Shown here one piece after another: positions 1 through 10,344 of a DNA stretch of 64,000 bases. The stretch lies in assembly GCA_937864175.1 (NCBI GenBank), contig CALMJH010000041.1, forward strand, positions 1-64,000, in the 5' to 3' direction. The notes beneath the pieces were generated by a model that ran no database searches, was not told the origin of the DNA, and was given only the letters and a program-made list of their open reading frames with translations. Numbering within the stretch: the first letter of the stretch is position 1; each line of letters opens with the position of its first letter. This DNA comes from an uncultured Burkholderiales bacterium (GTDB lineage Bacteria > Pseudomonadota > Gammaproteobacteria > Burkholderiales > Burkholderiaceae_A). Both the position numbers and the translations under genes were made by a program.

Positions 1-55
<55 letters not shown>

Positions 56-74
56 ATGCACCAAAGAATCCGAG

Positions 75-103
75 ACTCTAATGGAATTCAAAAGGCTTGT
101 CCA
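75..103 (-). promoter_or_regulatory. candidate sigma-70 promoter for tRNA-Ala
   Basis: On the minus strand TGGACA (98-103, five of six matches to TTGACA) is followed after 17 bases by TAGAGT (75-80, four of six matches to TATAAT). Transcription would begin about 13 to 15 bases upstream of the tRNA. Spacing and position fit a tRNA promoter, but this is a motif match only. No equally good promoter was seen for folD on the other strand. Confidence 0.4.
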
Positions 104-148
104 GTCGCGACAGCCGCCAAAAGCCCTGCATGCTAGCATCGCCACACC

Positions 149-1003
149 ATGACTGCTCAGCTGATCGACGGCCTTGCGCTGGCCCAAAAAACGCGTGCCC
201 AGGTTGCCCAACGGGCTGCCGCCTTTGAACAAAAAGCTGGCCGTAAGGCTGGCCTCACCGTCATTCTGGTAGGCGAGAACCCAGCCTCTCAGGTCTATGT
301 CCGCAACAAGGTGAAGGCCTGCGAGGCTGCCGGTCTAAAAAGCGAGCTTATTGTGCTGCCCGCCGAGACCAGCCAGGCAGCCTTGCTCACCAAAATTGAC
401 CAGCTCAATGCCGACACCAGCGTCGACGGCATTCTGGTGCAACTGCCCCTGCCCCCCCAGATCGACAGCCACAGGGTCATCGAGGCCATTGCCGCCGACA
501 AAGACGTCGACGGCTTTCATGTGGCCAATGCCGGCGCACTGATGACCGGTGCGCCTCAATTTCGGCCCTGCACCCCCTACGGCGTTATGAAGATGCTCGA
601 GAGCATCGAGACGCCCATTCGCGGGGCCCATGCCGTCATCGTGGGGGCCAGCAATATTGTGGGCAAGCCCATGGCCATGCTGCTGCTGGCCGCCGGCGCC
701 ACCATCACCCTCTGCAACAGCAAGACCCGCGACCTGCCAGCCATGACCCGCCAGGCCGATATCCTGGTAGCGGCTGTGGGAAGACCAAAACTCATCACCG
801 CCTCGATGGTCAAACCGGGTGCTGTGGTCATCGATGTCGGCATCAACCGACTCGACGACGGCAAACTGGCTGGCGATGTGGACTTTGAATCCGTCAAGCC
901 CGTGGCCGGCGCCATCACGCCAGTGCCAGGAGGCGTGGGCCCAATGACCATCGCCATGCTCTTGGTCAACACCATGGAATCTGCTGAAAGAAGACTCGTA
1001 TGA
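149..1003 (+). CDS. folD: bifunctional methylenetetrahydrofolate dehydrogenase / methenyltetrahydrofolate cyclohydrolase FolD
   Basis: FolD interconverts 5,10-methylene-, 5,10-methenyl- and 10-formyl-tetrahydrofolate in the cytoplasm using NADP, supplying one-carbon units for purines and formyl-Met-tRNA. The 284-residue length is normal. The [10 protein letters not shown] segment carries the catalytic lysine. The Rossmann signature [14 protein letters not shown] lies near residue 170, and [15 protein letters not shown] near the C-terminus is a family hallmark. The ATG at 149 begins the conserved [14 protein letters not shown]. The TGA stop overlaps the ATG of the downstream peptidase gene (ATGA), so translational coupling is likely. 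Confidence 0.97.
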   Translation: MTAQLIDGLALAQKTRAQVAQRAAAFEQKAGRKAGLTVILVGENPASQVYVRNKVKACEAAGLKSELIVLPAETSQAALLTKIDQLNADTSVDGILVQLPLPPQIDSHRVIEAIAADKDVDGFHVANAGALMTGAPQFRPCTPYGVMKMLESIETPIRGAHAVIVGASNIVGKPMAMLLLAAGATITLCNSKTRDLPAMTRQADILVAAVGRPKLITASMVKPGAVVIDVGINRLDDGKLAGDVDFESVKPVAGAITPVPGGVGPMTIAMLLVNTMESAERRLV

Positions 1004-3114
1004 ACGCACCCGTCCTTCGCCCCGAGATCGCCGCCCTGCTGGCCGTTGAGCAGCCTCCCCGCTACGACGGCCTCACCCCCGAAAACTGCGGCACCGCCAT
1101 TGACCACTTCATGGCCGCCGCCCGACAGACCCTTGAACAGGTGGTCGCGGCCGACACGCCCAACACCTGGGCCGCTGTCATGGCTCCGCTGACCAGCGCC
1201 ACCGAACAGCTCTCACGCACCTGGTCGGCCGTCCACCACTTAAACGGCGTGATGGACAGCCCCGAGTGGCGCGACCTGACCAACGGCAAGCTCGAGGCCG
1301 TCACCACCTTCTGGTCCGACCTGGCCCAAGACGAACGGCTCTTTGCCAAGATGAAGCAGGTGGCCAAGAGTGCCGATGTCGTCGGCCATGCCGCCCGCGA
1401 GCAGGCCCTGGCCCATGCCCTGCGAGACTTTAAGTTGGGCGGCGCAGAGCTGCCCGCCGACCAAAAGCCTGTCTTTGCCAAGCAGTCCACCCGACTCGCC
1501 CAGCTCTCGCAGAAGTTCTCTGAACAACTGCTCGACAGCACCAATGCCTCGGTCGTCACGCTGTCCGATGAGTCGCGCCTGGACGGCCTGCCCGAGCATG
1601 TCGTTGCGGCAGCCAAGGCCGAAGCCGACAAACGCGGAGTGGCCGGCTATGTGCTCACCCTGCAGCAGCCCAGTCTGGTGCCCACCCTGCAGTTCGCCCG
1701 CGACCGGGCCCTGCGTGAAGAACTCTATGGCCTGCAGGCCCGACGTGCCTCTGAGCTGGCAGCCGAAGGCCCGGGCCACGACAACACACCGGTGATGGGC
1801 GAAATCTTGGCCCTGCGCCAGCGTCAGGCCCGGCTGCTGGGCTTTGGCAGTTCAGCGGAATTGTCACTGGCCTCCAAGATGGCCGACAGCCCCCAGCAGG
1901 TCATCGACTTTTTAAAAGACCTGGCCAGACGGGCCCGGCCCAGTGCCGAGCAAGACCTGGCAGAGCTGCGGGCCTTTGCCGCCAAAGAGCTGGGCATTGC
2001 CGACCTGCAGCCCTGGGATGTCTCGTATGCCAGCGAGCAGCTGCGCCAGGCCCGCTACAACTTCTCAGAAGACGAGGTCCGCCAGTACTTCCAGCTGCCC
2101 AATGTCCTCAACGGCCTCTTTGGCCTGGTCAAGCGGCTCTTTGGTGTGCAGATTCAGCCGGCCTCCCAGCAGGCCCAGTCCGCCATCTGGCATCCCGACG
2201 TCCAGCTCTTTGCCGTCTACCGCGACAGCCGCTGCATCGGCCATCTCTTTTTAGACCTCTATGCCCGGTCCACCAAACGCGGAGGCGCCTGGATGGATGA
2301 CAGCCGAGGCCGACGCATCAACGGCCAGCAACTGCAGACCCCGGTGGCCCTGCTGACCTGCAACTTTGCTGCGCCCACCGGCGAGAACCCCACCACCCTG
2401 AGCCACGACGATGTCATCACCCTGTTTCATGAGTTTGGCCATGGCCTGCATCACCTACTCACCGAGGTCGACGAGCTAGAAGTCAGCGGCATCAATGGCG
2501 TGGAATGGGACGCCGTGGAACTGCCCAGTCAGTTCATGGAGAACTTCTGCTGGGAGTGGTCCAACCTTCAGGCCATGACCGCCCACACCAAGACGGGTAA
2601 GTCGCTGCCGCGCGCGCTCTTTGACAAGATGGTGGCCGCCCGCAACTTTCAAAGCGGACTCTTCATGCTGCGCCAGATCGAGTTTTCGCTCTTTGACATC
2701 CTGATCCACCAGACCACTGCCGACCTGGCCGACCTCAACACCGAAGACACCGACGCGGTGTTGGCCGCAGGCCAGCGCATCATGCAGATTCTGAATGCCG
2801 TGCGCGACGAAGTGGCCGTGCTCAAGCCCCCAGCGTTCAACCGCTTTGCCCAGAGCTTTAGCCATATTTTTGCTGGCGGCTATGCGGCCGGCTACTACAG
2901 CTACAAATGGGCAGAGGTCTTGTCGGCCGACGCCTATGCCGCCTTCGAAGAAGTCGGTGAGCAGGCCTACGACCAAGTGGGTGCAAGGTTCTTGGCGGAG
3001 ATTCTGTCGCGAGGGGGTTCTCGGCCCGCCATGGCCTCCTTCAAGGCCTTCCGGGGACGCGAGCCCTCGATCGAGCCGCTGCTGCGTCACAACGGCCTGG
3101 CCCAGGCTGCCTAG
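1000..3114 (+). CDS. prlC: M3 family oligopeptidase A (zinc metallopeptidase)
   Basis: A cytoplasmic thimet-type zinc oligopeptidase that degrades short peptides, including cleaved signal peptides in Escherichia coli. The product is 704 residues, close to the roughly 680 of E. coli OpdA. The zinc site HEFGH starts at about residue 477 ([12 protein letters not shown]) and is followed by the conserved [17 protein letters not shown] block. The C-terminal [20 protein letters not shown] segment is typical of M3 enzymes. The gene overlaps folD by 4 nt and is followed 14 nt later by queC, so folD-prlC-queC-xth are probably one transcript. A peptidyl-dipeptidase Dcp-like function is less likely from the length and motifs. 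Confidence 0.95.
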   Translation: MNAPVLRPEIAALLAVEQPPRYDGLTPENCGTAIDHFMAAARQTLEQVVAADTPNTWAAVMAPLTSATEQLSRTWSAVHHLNGVMDSPEWRDLTNGKLEAVTTFWSDLAQDERLFAKMKQVAKSADVVGHAAREQALAHALRDFKLGGAELPADQKPVFAKQSTRLAQLSQKFSEQLLDSTNASVVTLSDESRLDGLPEHVVAAAKAEADKRGVAGYVLTLQQPSLVPTLQFARDRALREELYGLQARRASELAAEGPGHDNTPVMGEILALRQRQARLLGFGSSAELSLASKMADSPQQVIDFLKDLARRARPSAEQDLAELRAFAAKELGIADLQPWDVSYASEQLRQARYNFSEDEVRQYFQLPNVLNGLFGLVKRLFGVQIQPASQQAQSAIWHPDVQLFAVYRDSRCIGHLFLDLYARSTKRGGAWMDDSRGRRINGQQLQTPVALLTCNFAAPTGENPTTLSHDDVITLFHEFGHGLHHLLTEVDELEVSGINGVEWDAVELPSQFMENFCWEWSNLQAMTAHTKTGKSLPRALFDKMVAARNFQSGLFMLRQIEFSLFDILIHQTTADLADLNTEDTDAVLAAGQRIMQILNAVRDEVAVLKPPAFNRFAQSFSHIFAGGYAAGYYSYKWAEVLSADAYAAFEEVGEQAYDQVGARFLAEILSRGGSRPAMASFKAFRGREPSIEPLLRHNGLAQAA

Positions 3115-3128
3115 ACCCTACGGGCCGC

Positions 3129-3788
3129 GTGAAGCCTGCAGTCGTCTTGCTCAGCGGTGGACTGGACTCGTCCACCTGCCTGGCCCTGGCCAAGTCGCAG
3201 GGCTTTGCCTGCCACGCCCTGTCCTTTGACTACGGCCAGCGACAGCGCCAGGAATTAAAGGCCGCCCAGGCAGTGGCCAAGACCATCGGGGTAGCCAGCC
3301 ACCGCATCCTGAACCTGGACCTGCGGGCCATCGGCGGCTCTGCCCTGACCGACGACATCGAGGTGCCCAAGCACCGAAGCGCAGAGGAGATTGGCCAGGG
3401 CATTCCGGTCACCTACGTGCCCGCCCGTAACACCATCTTTCTGAGCTACGCCCTGGGCCTGGCCGAGGTCCTGAAAGCCAAAGACCTCTTTATCGGCGTC
3501 AATGCCCTGGACTACAGCGGCTACCCAGACTGCAGGCCCGCCTTTATCCAGGCCTTTCAGACCATGGCCAATCTGGCCACCGCTGCCGGGGTCAGCGGCG
3601 AGTCGCCCATGACCATCCACACGCCACTCATCAGCCTGACCAAGGCCCAAATCGTCACCACGGCTCGCCGCCTGGGCCTGGACATCGACCTGACCTTTAG
3701 CTGCTACGACCCAAGCCCACAGGGCCAACCCTGCGGCGCCTGTGATGCCTGTCTGCTCAGGGCCAAGGGCCTGGCGGAGGCCCTCTGA
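3129..3788 (+). CDS. queC: 7-cyano-7-deazaguanine synthase QueC
   Basis: QueC converts 7-carboxy-7-deazaguanine to preQ0 with ATP and ammonia, a step in queuosine tRNA modification. The 219-residue protein opens with the PP-loop SGGLDSST (residues 8-15). It ends with the four-cysteine zinc site [17 protein letters not shown]. The start is GTG at 3129, directly before [10 protein letters not shown], which is where the family begins. No other queuosine genes (queD, queE, queF) are in the window. The TGA stop lies inside the likely CTGA overlap with the next gene. Confidence 0.96.
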   Translation: MKPAVVLLSGGLDSSTCLALAKSQGFACHALSFDYGQRQRQELKAAQAVAKTIGVASHRILNLDLRAIGGSALTDDIEVPKHRSAEEIGQGIPVTYVPARNTIFLSYALGLAEVLKAKDLFIGVNALDYSGYPDCRPAFIQAFQTMANLATAAGVSGESPMTIHTPLISLTKAQIVTTARRLGLDIDLTFSCYDPSPQGQPCGACDACLLRAKGLAEAL

Positions 3789-4612
3789 GCAGCCCCGCCC
3801 CCCGCATCCGGCTGGCCAGCTGGAACCTCAACTCCCTGAAGGTGCGGCTGCCCCACCTGCTCGACTGGCTGGCCACCGAACAGCCCGACCTGATTGGCCT
3901 GCAAGAGCTCAAGCTGGTGGACGAGAAATTCCCGCGCGATCAGATCGAAGCCGCTGGCTATGACTGTTACTTTGCTGGCCAGCCCACCTACAACGGCGTG
4001 GCCATTCTGACGAGACGACAGACCGTGGCCTCGGTTGACGACGTCAGGATCAATGACCCTCGGCTGCCCGATGACCAGAAGCGACTGATCGCGGCAACCG
4101 TCACCCTGAAGGCGGGCAACCCAGGCCCTGCCCAACTGCGGTTTGTAAACGGCTACATGCCCAACGGCAGCGAAGTCGGCAGCGACAAATACGCCTACAA
4201 GCTGGCCTGGTTCGCGGCCCTGACCCAGCGGCTGCAAGACGAGCTGGCCCAACACGCCCACCTGGCCCTGGTGGGGGACTTCAACATTGCGCCAGCAGAC
4301 CTCGATGTCCACGACCCTGCGGCCTGGCACGAAAAGATCCTCTGCTCCACTCCGGAGCGGCAGGCCTTTCAGACCCTGCTGGGCCTGGGCCTTGCAGATA
4401 GCTTTCGACACCAACACCCAGACCTGGAAAAAGCCTTTAGCTGGTGGGACTACCGCATGGCGGGCTTTCGTCGAAACCTGGGCCTGCGCATCGACCACAT
4501 TCTGCTGTCGGCCCCGCTGCTGGCGCAGTGCTCTGCCACCGGCATTGACAACACGCCCCGCGCGCTCGAGCAGCCCTCGGACCATGCCCCAGTCTGGGCC
4601 GATTTGATCTAG
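3785..4612 (+). CDS. xth: exonuclease III (AP endonuclease), probable CTG start
   Basis: A DNA repair enzyme of the endonuclease/exonuclease/phosphatase fold that cleaves at abasic sites and degrades 3' ends. Conserved blocks are [14 protein letters not shown] (active-site Asn), LIGLQELKL (metal-binding Glu), LVGDFNIAP, and the terminal SDHAPV with the catalytic His. The first ATG/GTG/TTG in frame is GTG 3842, which would remove the essential SWNLNS strand. The reading frame stays open upstream, with CTG at 3785 overlapping the queC stop as CTGA and preceded by GGAGG at 3776-3780. I therefore place the start there, giving 275 residues. The function is secure; the start codon is inferred. Confidence 0.85.
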   Translation: MSSPAPRIRLASWNLNSLKVRLPHLLDWLATEQPDLIGLQELKLVDEKFPRDQIEAAGYDCYFAGQPTYNGVAILTRRQTVASVDDVRINDPRLPDDQKRLIAATVTLKAGNPGPAQLRFVNGYMPNGSEVGSDKYAYKLAWFAALTQRLQDELAQHAHLALVGDFNIAPADLDVHDPAAWHEKILCSTPERQAFQTLLGLGLADSFRHQHPDLEKAFSWWDYRMAGFRRNLGLRIDHILLSAPLLAQCSATGIDNTPRALEQPSDHAPVWADLI

Positions 4613-4652
4613 ACCAAGCCGCAGGCAAAGGCCTGACCGTACACTGCGGTCT

Positions 4653-5423
4653 GTGAACTTTCCTGTCTCTGCCCTGTTAATCGGCCTGTGGTCCTCGGCC
4701 CACTGCCTGGCCATGTGTGGCGGCCTAGCCGTGGCGGCTGGTCAGGCCGCAGGTCATGTCGCAGGACAGGGTTCAGGACCAAGGCCCAGAGGCCAGAGCG
4801 TGGTGCTGCTCTTTTGGCAGCTGGGTCGGGTCACGAGCTATGGCCTGATGGGCCTGATCGCAGGAGCCTTCGGGGCCTTTTTCCTGGCCTTTGGGCCGTT
4901 GGAATGGACCCAACGCATGGCCATGGTCCTGGCCAACCTTCTGCTGCTGGGACTGGGCTTACACCTGGCCCGAGTCTCCAGCTCCATTCTGCTTCTAGAG
5001 CGCATGGGCCAGCTGGTCTGGCAGTTTGTGGCGCCCCTGGCCCAAAAGACCCTGGTGCCGGTGCGATTCGATGGTGTGCTGCCCGCACCCCCAGTCTGGA
5101 TGGACTGGCTGAAGGCCAGCCGTGCGGGACTGCTCTGGGGCTGGCTGCCCTGTGGCCTGACCACCAGCATGGTGGTCACCGCTGCGGTCTCGGGCTCGGC
5201 CTCCTCTGGTGGGCTCTGGATGCTGGCCTTTGGGCTGGGCACCATTCCGGCCTTGTGGGCCGCCTCCATGGCGGGCTCCCGGCTCGCGGCAGTCATCGCC
5301 AACGATGGCTTTCGGCTGGCCATGGGCTGGCTGATGATCTTCTTTGGCCTCTGGGGAATCGCGCGGGCCCTCAACCTCATCTCGGTGCCCTGGCTCGATG
5401 CCTTCTGCATCACCACCCACTAG
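4653..5423 (+). CDS. TauE/SafE (UreH-like) membrane protein of the cbb3 oxidase locus
   Basis: A 256-residue polytopic inner-membrane protein of the sulfite exporter TauE/SafE-like group often found beside ccoI. It has about six hydrophobic segments and the hallmark SSAHCLAMCGGLAVA near residues 14-28, where a His and two Cys sit at a membrane face. A second conserved segment, GLLWGWLPCGLTTSM, is near residue 160. The start is GTG 4653. It lies 12 nt before ccoI. Context and the His/Cys motif suggest a role in copper or other metal handling during oxidase assembly. That is inference; no transported substrate is shown by the sequence. Confidence 0.85.
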   Translation: MNFPVSALLIGLWSSAHCLAMCGGLAVAAGQAAGHVAGQGSGPRPRGQSVVLLFWQLGRVTSYGLMGLIAGAFGAFFLAFGPLEWTQRMAMVLANLLLLGLGLHLARVSSSILLLERMGQLVWQFVAPLAQKTLVPVRFDGVLPAPPVWMDWLKASRAGLLWGWLPCGLTTSMVVTAAVSGSASSGGLWMLAFGLGTIPALWAASMAGSRLAAVIANDGFRLAMGWLMIFFGLWGIARALNLISVPWLDAFCITTH

Positions 5424-5435
5424 ACCACCAAGCCC

Positions 5436-7886
5436 ATGAGTCCACTGCGTTGTTTTCACTGTGGCGAGCCCGTGCCAGACAAGACCAACTGGACCGCCCG
5501 CATCGACGGCATCGACCAGCCCATGTGCTGCCTGGGTTGTCAGGCAGTGGCCCAGGCCATTGTCCAAGCCGGCGCCCAGACCTATTACAAGCAGCGAACC
5601 GTTCAGGGCGTCGACCCAAAAGTCCTGGCTGATCTCTCGCCCTGGGCCAGCCTGATTGAAGACCCCGCCTGGACGGTACGCCATGTGCAGACCGACACCG
5701 CCGCGGCCACACCGCAGGCCAATGCGCAGCGGTCCACCACGACCCTGGCCATCGAGGGCCTTCGCTGCGGCGCCTGTGCCTGGCTCATTGAAAAAGTCCT
5801 CCACCAGGTGCCCGGTGTCCAGGCCGCCCAGGCCAATGCCACCACCGCCCGCCTGACGCTGAGGTGGGACCCTGCGGTCACCAACCTTAAGGCCCTGGGC
5901 CAGCGACTCCTGACCTACGGCTATGCCATTCTGCCCATTGGCTCCACGGCCCTTGAGCAACAGCGCCGCGAGCAGCAACGGCGCAGCAACCGCCGGTTCT
6001 TTGTGTCGGGCCTGGCAGCCGCCCAGGTCATGATGCTGGCCACCCCCGAGTACACCGCCTTTGATGAACTGGAACCCACCACCATTGGCCTGCTGAGACT
6101 GGCCGCGCTGCTCATCACCCTGCCAACCCTGGTCTATGCAGGCGGGCCTTTCTTTGGCTCGGCCCTTCGGGCCTTGCGCCTTGGTCGCGTGAACATGGAT
6201 GTGCCCATTTCGCTGGGCCTGCTGCTGGCCTTTGTGGGCAGCCTGGCGGCCAGTGCCATCCAGGCACGCCATGTCTACTTTGACTCGGTCTGCATGTTTT
6301 TATTTCTGGTGCTGGGGGCTCGGTCCATTGAGGGCCTGATGACTCGACGGGCCGTGGCCAAACGCGAACGCATGGCCCTGCAGAGCCCCTTGCTGGCCCA
6401 GCGCGTCGAGCCCGACCCTGGCCAGGTGCCCGCCTGGCAACTTCGCCTGGGCGACGAAATCCTGGTGGCCAGTGGTGCAGCCTTTGCGGCCGATGCCGAA
6501 CTCTTGGATGGCGCGACAGAAATTGACCTCTCCTCGCTCACCGGTGAGATGACGCCGGTGCCCAAAGCAAGAGGCGAGGTCTGCCCCGAAGGCGCCATTA
6601 ACTTGGGCGTGGGCGTGCGAGCCCGCGTGCTGACCGATCCGGCTGCCGGGTCACTGGCCAGGCTCTCGCAGCTGGCCGAGCAGGCTGCAGCAACCCGACC
6701 CCGATGGACAGACTGGGCCGACGGCGTTGCCGCCAAGTTCACCACCCGTCTGCTGCTGATTGCAGCCCTGGTGCTGGGCGTTTTGCTCTGGCAGGGCGCG
6801 GCCCTTGAAGTCTGGCTGCCCACCGTGGTGGCCGTCTTGGTGGTCTCCTGCCCCTGCGCCCTGTCGGTGGCGGGACCCGCCGCCTATGCGGCGGCCCTGG
6901 CCGGCCTGCTCGAGCGCGGCATTGTACTGGCCAACCCCGATGCCCTTCAGACTGGCTGGCAGCTCACCGACGTGGTCTTTGACAAGACGGGCACCCTGAC
7001 CCTGCCAGACCAGGCCCAGATTCTGGCAAGCAAGCCCGACCACTGGCCACTGCTCGCAGCCCTCACCCAAGACAACCACCATCCCCTGGCCCAGGCCCTC
7101 TACCGGCAGGCACGAGAGCAGCTGGCCAAGACGCCAGGCCAGGCGCTGCCCCAGCTCAAGGCCCTACAGTCGCTCGCCGGACTGGGGGTCCAGGCCCAGT
7201 GGCCAGACGCACAAGGCCAGGACCGGCTGGTCAAGCTGGGCTCAGCCTCTTTTGTAGGCCTGGCCCAGACCGCAGCAGCACCCAATGCCAGTGTCTTTCT
7301 GTCAGTCGATGGCGAACTGCTGGTCTGGCTGAGCTTTGTCGACCAGGCCCGCCCAGAGGCCCAAGGCCTCTTGCAGTCGCTGCGCGGCCGGGGCCTGCAG
7401 ACCTGGCTATTGAGCGGTGACACGCCCGACCGAGTCCAGCGCCTAGGGGCCGCCATGGGTTTCAGCCCCGACCAGGTCCGCGGAGGCTGCAGCCCACAGG
7501 CCAAGCGGGAGGCCTTGGCCAGCCTGCAGGCCCAGGGCCAGCGGGTGGCCATGGTGGGCGATGGCCTGAACGATGCCCCTGTCTTGGCCCAGGCCGATCT
7601 CTCGGTGGCGGTGGCAGGCAGCGCCCCTCTGGCCCTGCAACGGGCAGACTGCTACCTGCTGTCGCCAGGGCTGCAGGGCCTGGAAGACCTGCTGGAGATG
7701 GCCCGACGGACCCGACGGATCCTGCGCCAGAACATCGTCTGGGCGGTTGGCTACAACCTGACGGCCATTCCCCTGGCTGCGCTAGGCTACCTACCACCGG
7801 TCCTGGCGGCCCTGGGCATGGCCAGCTCGTCTCTGGTGGTCATACTCAATGCCGCTAGACTGCTGCCCAGAAAAGGGTCGGTCTGA
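5436..7886 (+). CDS. ccoI: copper-translocating P1B-type ATPase CcoI (FixI)
   Basis: An inner-membrane ATPase that delivers copper for the CuB centre of cbb3 oxidase. The 816 residues show an N-terminal cysteine-rich metal-binding domain (CFHCGEPVP...CCLGC, residues 6-35) and an HMA domain with GLRCGACAW (Cys111, Cys114). Next come the transport motif SCPCALS near residue 473, the phosphorylation motif DKTGTLT starting at Asp516, and the hinge motif MVGDGLNDAP near residue 706. The GEMTPVPK actuator loop is also present. It ends one base into ccoS (TGATGG), so ccoI and ccoS are tightly coupled. The position in a cco locus distinguishes it from the detoxifying exporter CopA. Confidence 0.95.
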   Translation: MSPLRCFHCGEPVPDKTNWTARIDGIDQPMCCLGCQAVAQAIVQAGAQTYYKQRTVQGVDPKVLADLSPWASLIEDPAWTVRHVQTDTAAATPQANAQRSTTTLAIEGLRCGACAWLIEKVLHQVPGVQAAQANATTARLTLRWDPAVTNLKALGQRLLTYGYAILPIGSTALEQQRREQQRRSNRRFFVSGLAAAQVMMLATPEYTAFDELEPTTIGLLRLAALLITLPTLVYAGGPFFGSALRALRLGRVNMDVPISLGLLLAFVGSLAASAIQARHVYFDSVCMFLFLVLGARSIEGLMTRRAVAKRERMALQSPLLAQRVEPDPGQVPAWQLRLGDEILVASGAAFAADAELLDGATEIDLSSLTGEMTPVPKARGEVCPEGAINLGVGVRARVLTDPAAGSLARLSQLAEQAAATRPRWTDWADGVAAKFTTRLLLIAALVLGVLLWQGAALEVWLPTVVAVLVVSCPCALSVAGPAAYAAALAGLLERGIVLANPDALQTGWQLTDVVFDKTGTLTLPDQAQILASKPDHWPLLAALTQDNHHPLAQALYRQAREQLAKTPGQALPQLKALQSLAGLGVQAQWPDAQGQDRLVKLGSASFVGLAQTAAAPNASVFLSVDGELLVWLSFVDQARPEAQGLLQSLRGRGLQTWLLSGDTPDRVQRLGAAMGFSPDQVRGGCSPQAKREALASLQAQGQRVAMVGDGLNDAPVLAQADLSVAVAGSAPLALQRADCYLLSPGLQGLEDLLEMARRTRRILRQNIVWAVGYNLTAIPLAALGYLPPVLAALGMASSSLVVILNAARLLPRKGSV

Positions 7887-8095
7887 TGGAAATTCTGGGT
7901 CTGCTCATCTTCATCAGCCTGGTGGTCATTGCGGTGGTGATCTGGCTGTTTTTTCGAATGTCCTCCTCGGGACAGTTCGATGACCTCGAGGCCCCCGGAC
8001 GCCGGATTCTGATGGACGACGACGAGGGTGTGCCGCCCAGCCTTAGGCCGGGCGGGTCTGACCCGAAAAGCCCTGGGGACCAAGACGCCCACTGA
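7886..8095 (+). CDS. ccoS: cbb3 oxidase assembly protein CcoS
   Basis: A 69-residue protein needed for cofactor insertion into cbb3 oxidase in model proteobacteria. It has a single membrane helix (EILGLLIFISLVVIAVVIWL), then the conserved FRMSSSGQFDDLEAPGRRIL segment and an acidic DDDEG patch, as in CcoS proteins. The ATG overlaps the ccoI stop by one base. It is followed by a 135-nt gap carrying the FNR-type promoter for ccoN, so ccoI-ccoS and ccoN-P need not share a promoter. Confidence 0.92.
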   Translation: MEILGLLIFISLVVIAVVIWLFFRMSSSGQFDDLEAPGRRILMDDDEGVPPSLRPGGSDPKSPGDQDAH

Positions 8096-8158
8096 CAAGA
8101 TTTTGTCGTGGACAACGGGCCCTCCTTACCCGCCTGCCTTACTCGGGTTTTCCCATAT

Positions 8159-8200
8159 TTGACCAAGATCAAGGCGAATATGCGGGAATCCACATAAATT
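8159..8200 (+). promoter_or_regulatory. FNR/ANR-type box and -10 element of the ccoNOQP promoter
   Basis: TTGACCAAGATCAA at 8159-8172 matches the FNR consensus TTGAT-N4-ATCAA at nine of ten positions. A candidate -10 hexamer TAAATT lies at 8195-8200 and predicts a start near 8207. That puts the box centre at about -41.5, the class II activator position. This is the expected control of a high-affinity oxidase under low oxygen. The rest of the 8096-8230 gap shows no gene. Confidence 0.78.
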
Positions 8201-8230
8201 AGCGGTACTCATTCTAGGGGGGTTGTATCC

Positions 8231-9709
8231 ATGGCCGCAGTTCTTGATCAGCTTGATCACGTCCAGACCCGCACCGGCGGCGCCCAGGACACACAAAACA
8301 TCTATAACTACCGAGTGCCAAAACTCTTTGCCTACGCCACCGTTCTCTGGGGCGTTGTGGGCATGTTCCTGGGAGTCTGGATCGCCGCCCAACTGGCCTT
8401 CCCCACCCTGGCCGAGGGCATCTCCTGGCTCTCCTTTGGTCGCCTGCGTCCTCTGCACACCAACGCGGTCATCTTTGCCTTTGGTGGCAACGCCCTGCTA
8501 GCCACCTCCTACTACGTCGTCCAGCGCACCTGCCATGCCCGACTATTTGGCGGCGGCCTGGCCGAGTTCACCTTCTGGGGCTACCAGGCGGTGATTGTGC
8601 TGGCAGCCATTACCCTGCCCATGGGCCTGACCAGCAGCCACGAATACGCCGAACTCATTTGGCCGATTGACCTGTTGCTCGCTGTGGTCTGGGTGGCCTA
8701 TGCCGTGGTCTTCTTTGGCACCCTCTACAAGCGCAAGATTGAGCACATCTATGTGGCCAACTGGTTCTATGGCGCCTTTATCCTGACCGTCGCCCTGCTG
8801 CACATCGTTCGCAGTGCTGCCATTCCGGTCAGCCTCACCCAGGCCTACCCCGTCTACGCAGGCGTCCAAGACGCCATGGTCCAGTGGTGGTACGGCCACA
8901 ATGCGGTGGGCTTTTTCCTAACCGCAGGCTTTTTGGGCATGATGTATTACTTCATCCCGAAGCAGGCCGAGCGGCCTGTCTTCTCCTACCGGCTGTCGAT
9001 CGTCCACTTCTGGGCCCTGATCTTCACCTACATGTGGGCCGGTCCTCACCACCTTCACTACACCGCCCTGCCCGACTGGACACAGTCGCTGGGCATGGTC
9101 TTCTCGCTTATTTTGCTGGCCCCCAGTTGGGGCGGCATGATCAACGGCATCATGACCATGTCGGGTGCCTGGCACAAGCTGCGCAACGACCCCATCCTAA
9201 AGTTCCTCATTGTCTCGGTCTCTTTCTACGGCATGTCCACCTTTGAAGGCCCCATGATGGCCATCAAGACCGTGAATGCCCTGTCGCACTACACCGACTG
9301 GACCATTGGCCACGTGCACTCTGGCGCACTGGGCTGGGTGGGCTTCATCTCGATTGGGTCGCTCTACTACCTCATCCCACGCCTGGTGGGTCGCACCAGC
9401 ATGTTCAGCACCAAGGCCATTGAGCTGCACTTCTGGATCGCCACCATCGGCATCGTGCTCTACATCGCCGCGATGTGGATCTCGGGCGTGATGCAGGGCC
9501 TAATGTGGCGCGCCCTGAATGAAGACGGCTCGCTCACCTACAGCTTTGTTGAGAGCGTGAAAGCCAGCATGCCCTATTACGTGATTCGCATGACCGGCGG
9601 GGTCCTCTACCTCAGCGGCATGCTGGTCATGGCCTGGAACGTCGTGATGACGGTCCGCAATCCTCAACCGGTGAACGCCAGCATTCCGGCCATCGCCCAC
9701 CACGCCTAA
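8231..9709 (+). CDS. ccoN: cbb3-type cytochrome c oxidase subunit I CcoN
   Basis: The catalytic heme b / heme b3-CuB subunit of the high-affinity proton-pumping oxidase, in the inner membrane. The 492 residues form about twelve membrane segments. Conserved His-bearing blocks are visible: [28 protein letters not shown], the CuB pair in WAGPHHLHY, and [10 protein letters not shown]. The ATG at 8231 is preceded by a purine-rich AGGGGGG ribosome site at 8216-8222. It is the first gene after the FNR-type promoter, and ccoO follows 17 nt later. Confidence 0.97.
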   Translation: MAAVLDQLDHVQTRTGGAQDTQNIYNYRVPKLFAYATVLWGVVGMFLGVWIAAQLAFPTLAEGISWLSFGRLRPLHTNAVIFAFGGNALLATSYYVVQRTCHARLFGGGLAEFTFWGYQAVIVLAAITLPMGLTSSHEYAELIWPIDLLLAVVWVAYAVVFFGTLYKRKIEHIYVANWFYGAFILTVALLHIVRSAAIPVSLTQAYPVYAGVQDAMVQWWYGHNAVGFFLTAGFLGMMYYFIPKQAERPVFSYRLSIVHFWALIFTYMWAGPHHLHYTALPDWTQSLGMVFSLILLAPSWGGMINGIMTMSGAWHKLRNDPILKFLIVSVSFYGMSTFEGPMMAIKTVNALSHYTDWTIGHVHSGALGWVGFISIGSLYYLIPRLVGRTSMFSTKAIELHFWIATIGIVLYIAAMWISGVMQGLMWRALNEDGSLTYSFVESVKASMPYYVIRMTGGVLYLSGMLVMAWNVVMTVRNPQPVNASIPAIAHHA

Positions 9710-9726
9710 GCCCCAGGAGAATCCAG

Positions 9727-10344
9727 ATGGGATTTCGTCACGAAATTATTGAAAAGCGGCCAGCCCTGCTGATCGTCATGACCCTGATCGTCGTTGCGAT
9801 CGGAGGCCTGGTCGAGATTGCGCCGCTGTTTTTCCAGAAGTCCACCACCGAGCCCGTGGCTGGGGTGAAGCCCTACACCGCCTTGCAACTCGCAGGACGC
9901 GACCTCTACATTCGCGAGGGCTGTGTTGGCTGTCACTCCCAGATGGTCCGCCCCTTCCGGGCCGAGACCGAGCGCTATGGCCACTATTCGGTCGCAGGCG
10001 AGTCGGTCTATGACCGTCCCTTCTTGTGGGGCTCCAAGCGCACCGGACCCGACCTGGCCCGCGTTGGCCTGCGCTACTCCGACGAATGGCACCGGGTTCA
10101 CCTGATCAACCCACGCGATGTCGTGCCCGAGTCGGTCATGCCCTCGTATCCATGGCTTGAAGGCACCCCCCTGAACATGCCCGACATCCAGGCCCGCATG
10201 AAGACCATGCGCATGATGGGCATTCCCTACACCGACGAGCAGATCGCCAAAGCCCCCGAAGAAATCACCGGCAAGACTGAAATGGAGGCCATGATCGCCT
10301 ACCTGCAGTCGCTGGGCCTGGCCCTTCGAGACAAGCGGTCATGA
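9727..10344 (+). CDS. ccoO: cbb3-type cytochrome c oxidase subunit II CcoO
   Basis: A membrane-anchored monoheme cytochrome c that passes electrons to CcoN. The 205-residue protein has one N-terminal membrane helix ([23 protein letters not shown]). The heme-binding site CVGCH is at Cys66-Cys69-His70, within the family signature [21 protein letters not shown] candidate axial Met lies in ESVMPSYPW. An AGGAGA ribosome site precedes the ATG. The TGA overlaps the ccoQ ATG (ATGA at 10341-10344). Confidence 0.97.
   Translation: MGFRHEIIEKRPALLIVMTLIVVAIGGLVEIAPLFFQKSTTEPVAGVKPYTALQLAGRDLYIREGCVGCHSQMVRPFRAETERYGHYSVAGESVYDRPFLWGSKRTGPDLARVGLRYSDEWHRVHLINPRDVVPESVMPSYPWLEGTPLNMPDIQARMKTMRMMGIPYTDEQIAKAPEEITGKTEMEAMIAYLQSLGLALRDKRS

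Noticed and set aside
3842-4612. Exonuclease III starting at GTG 3842
   Set aside because: It would delete the essential SWNLNS strand; the frame is open upstream with a better-placed site.
4995-6272. 425-codon minus-strand frame across the TauE/SafE-like gene and ccoI
   Set aside because: It crosses two well-supported genes on the plus strand and has low-complexity Gly/Gln composition.
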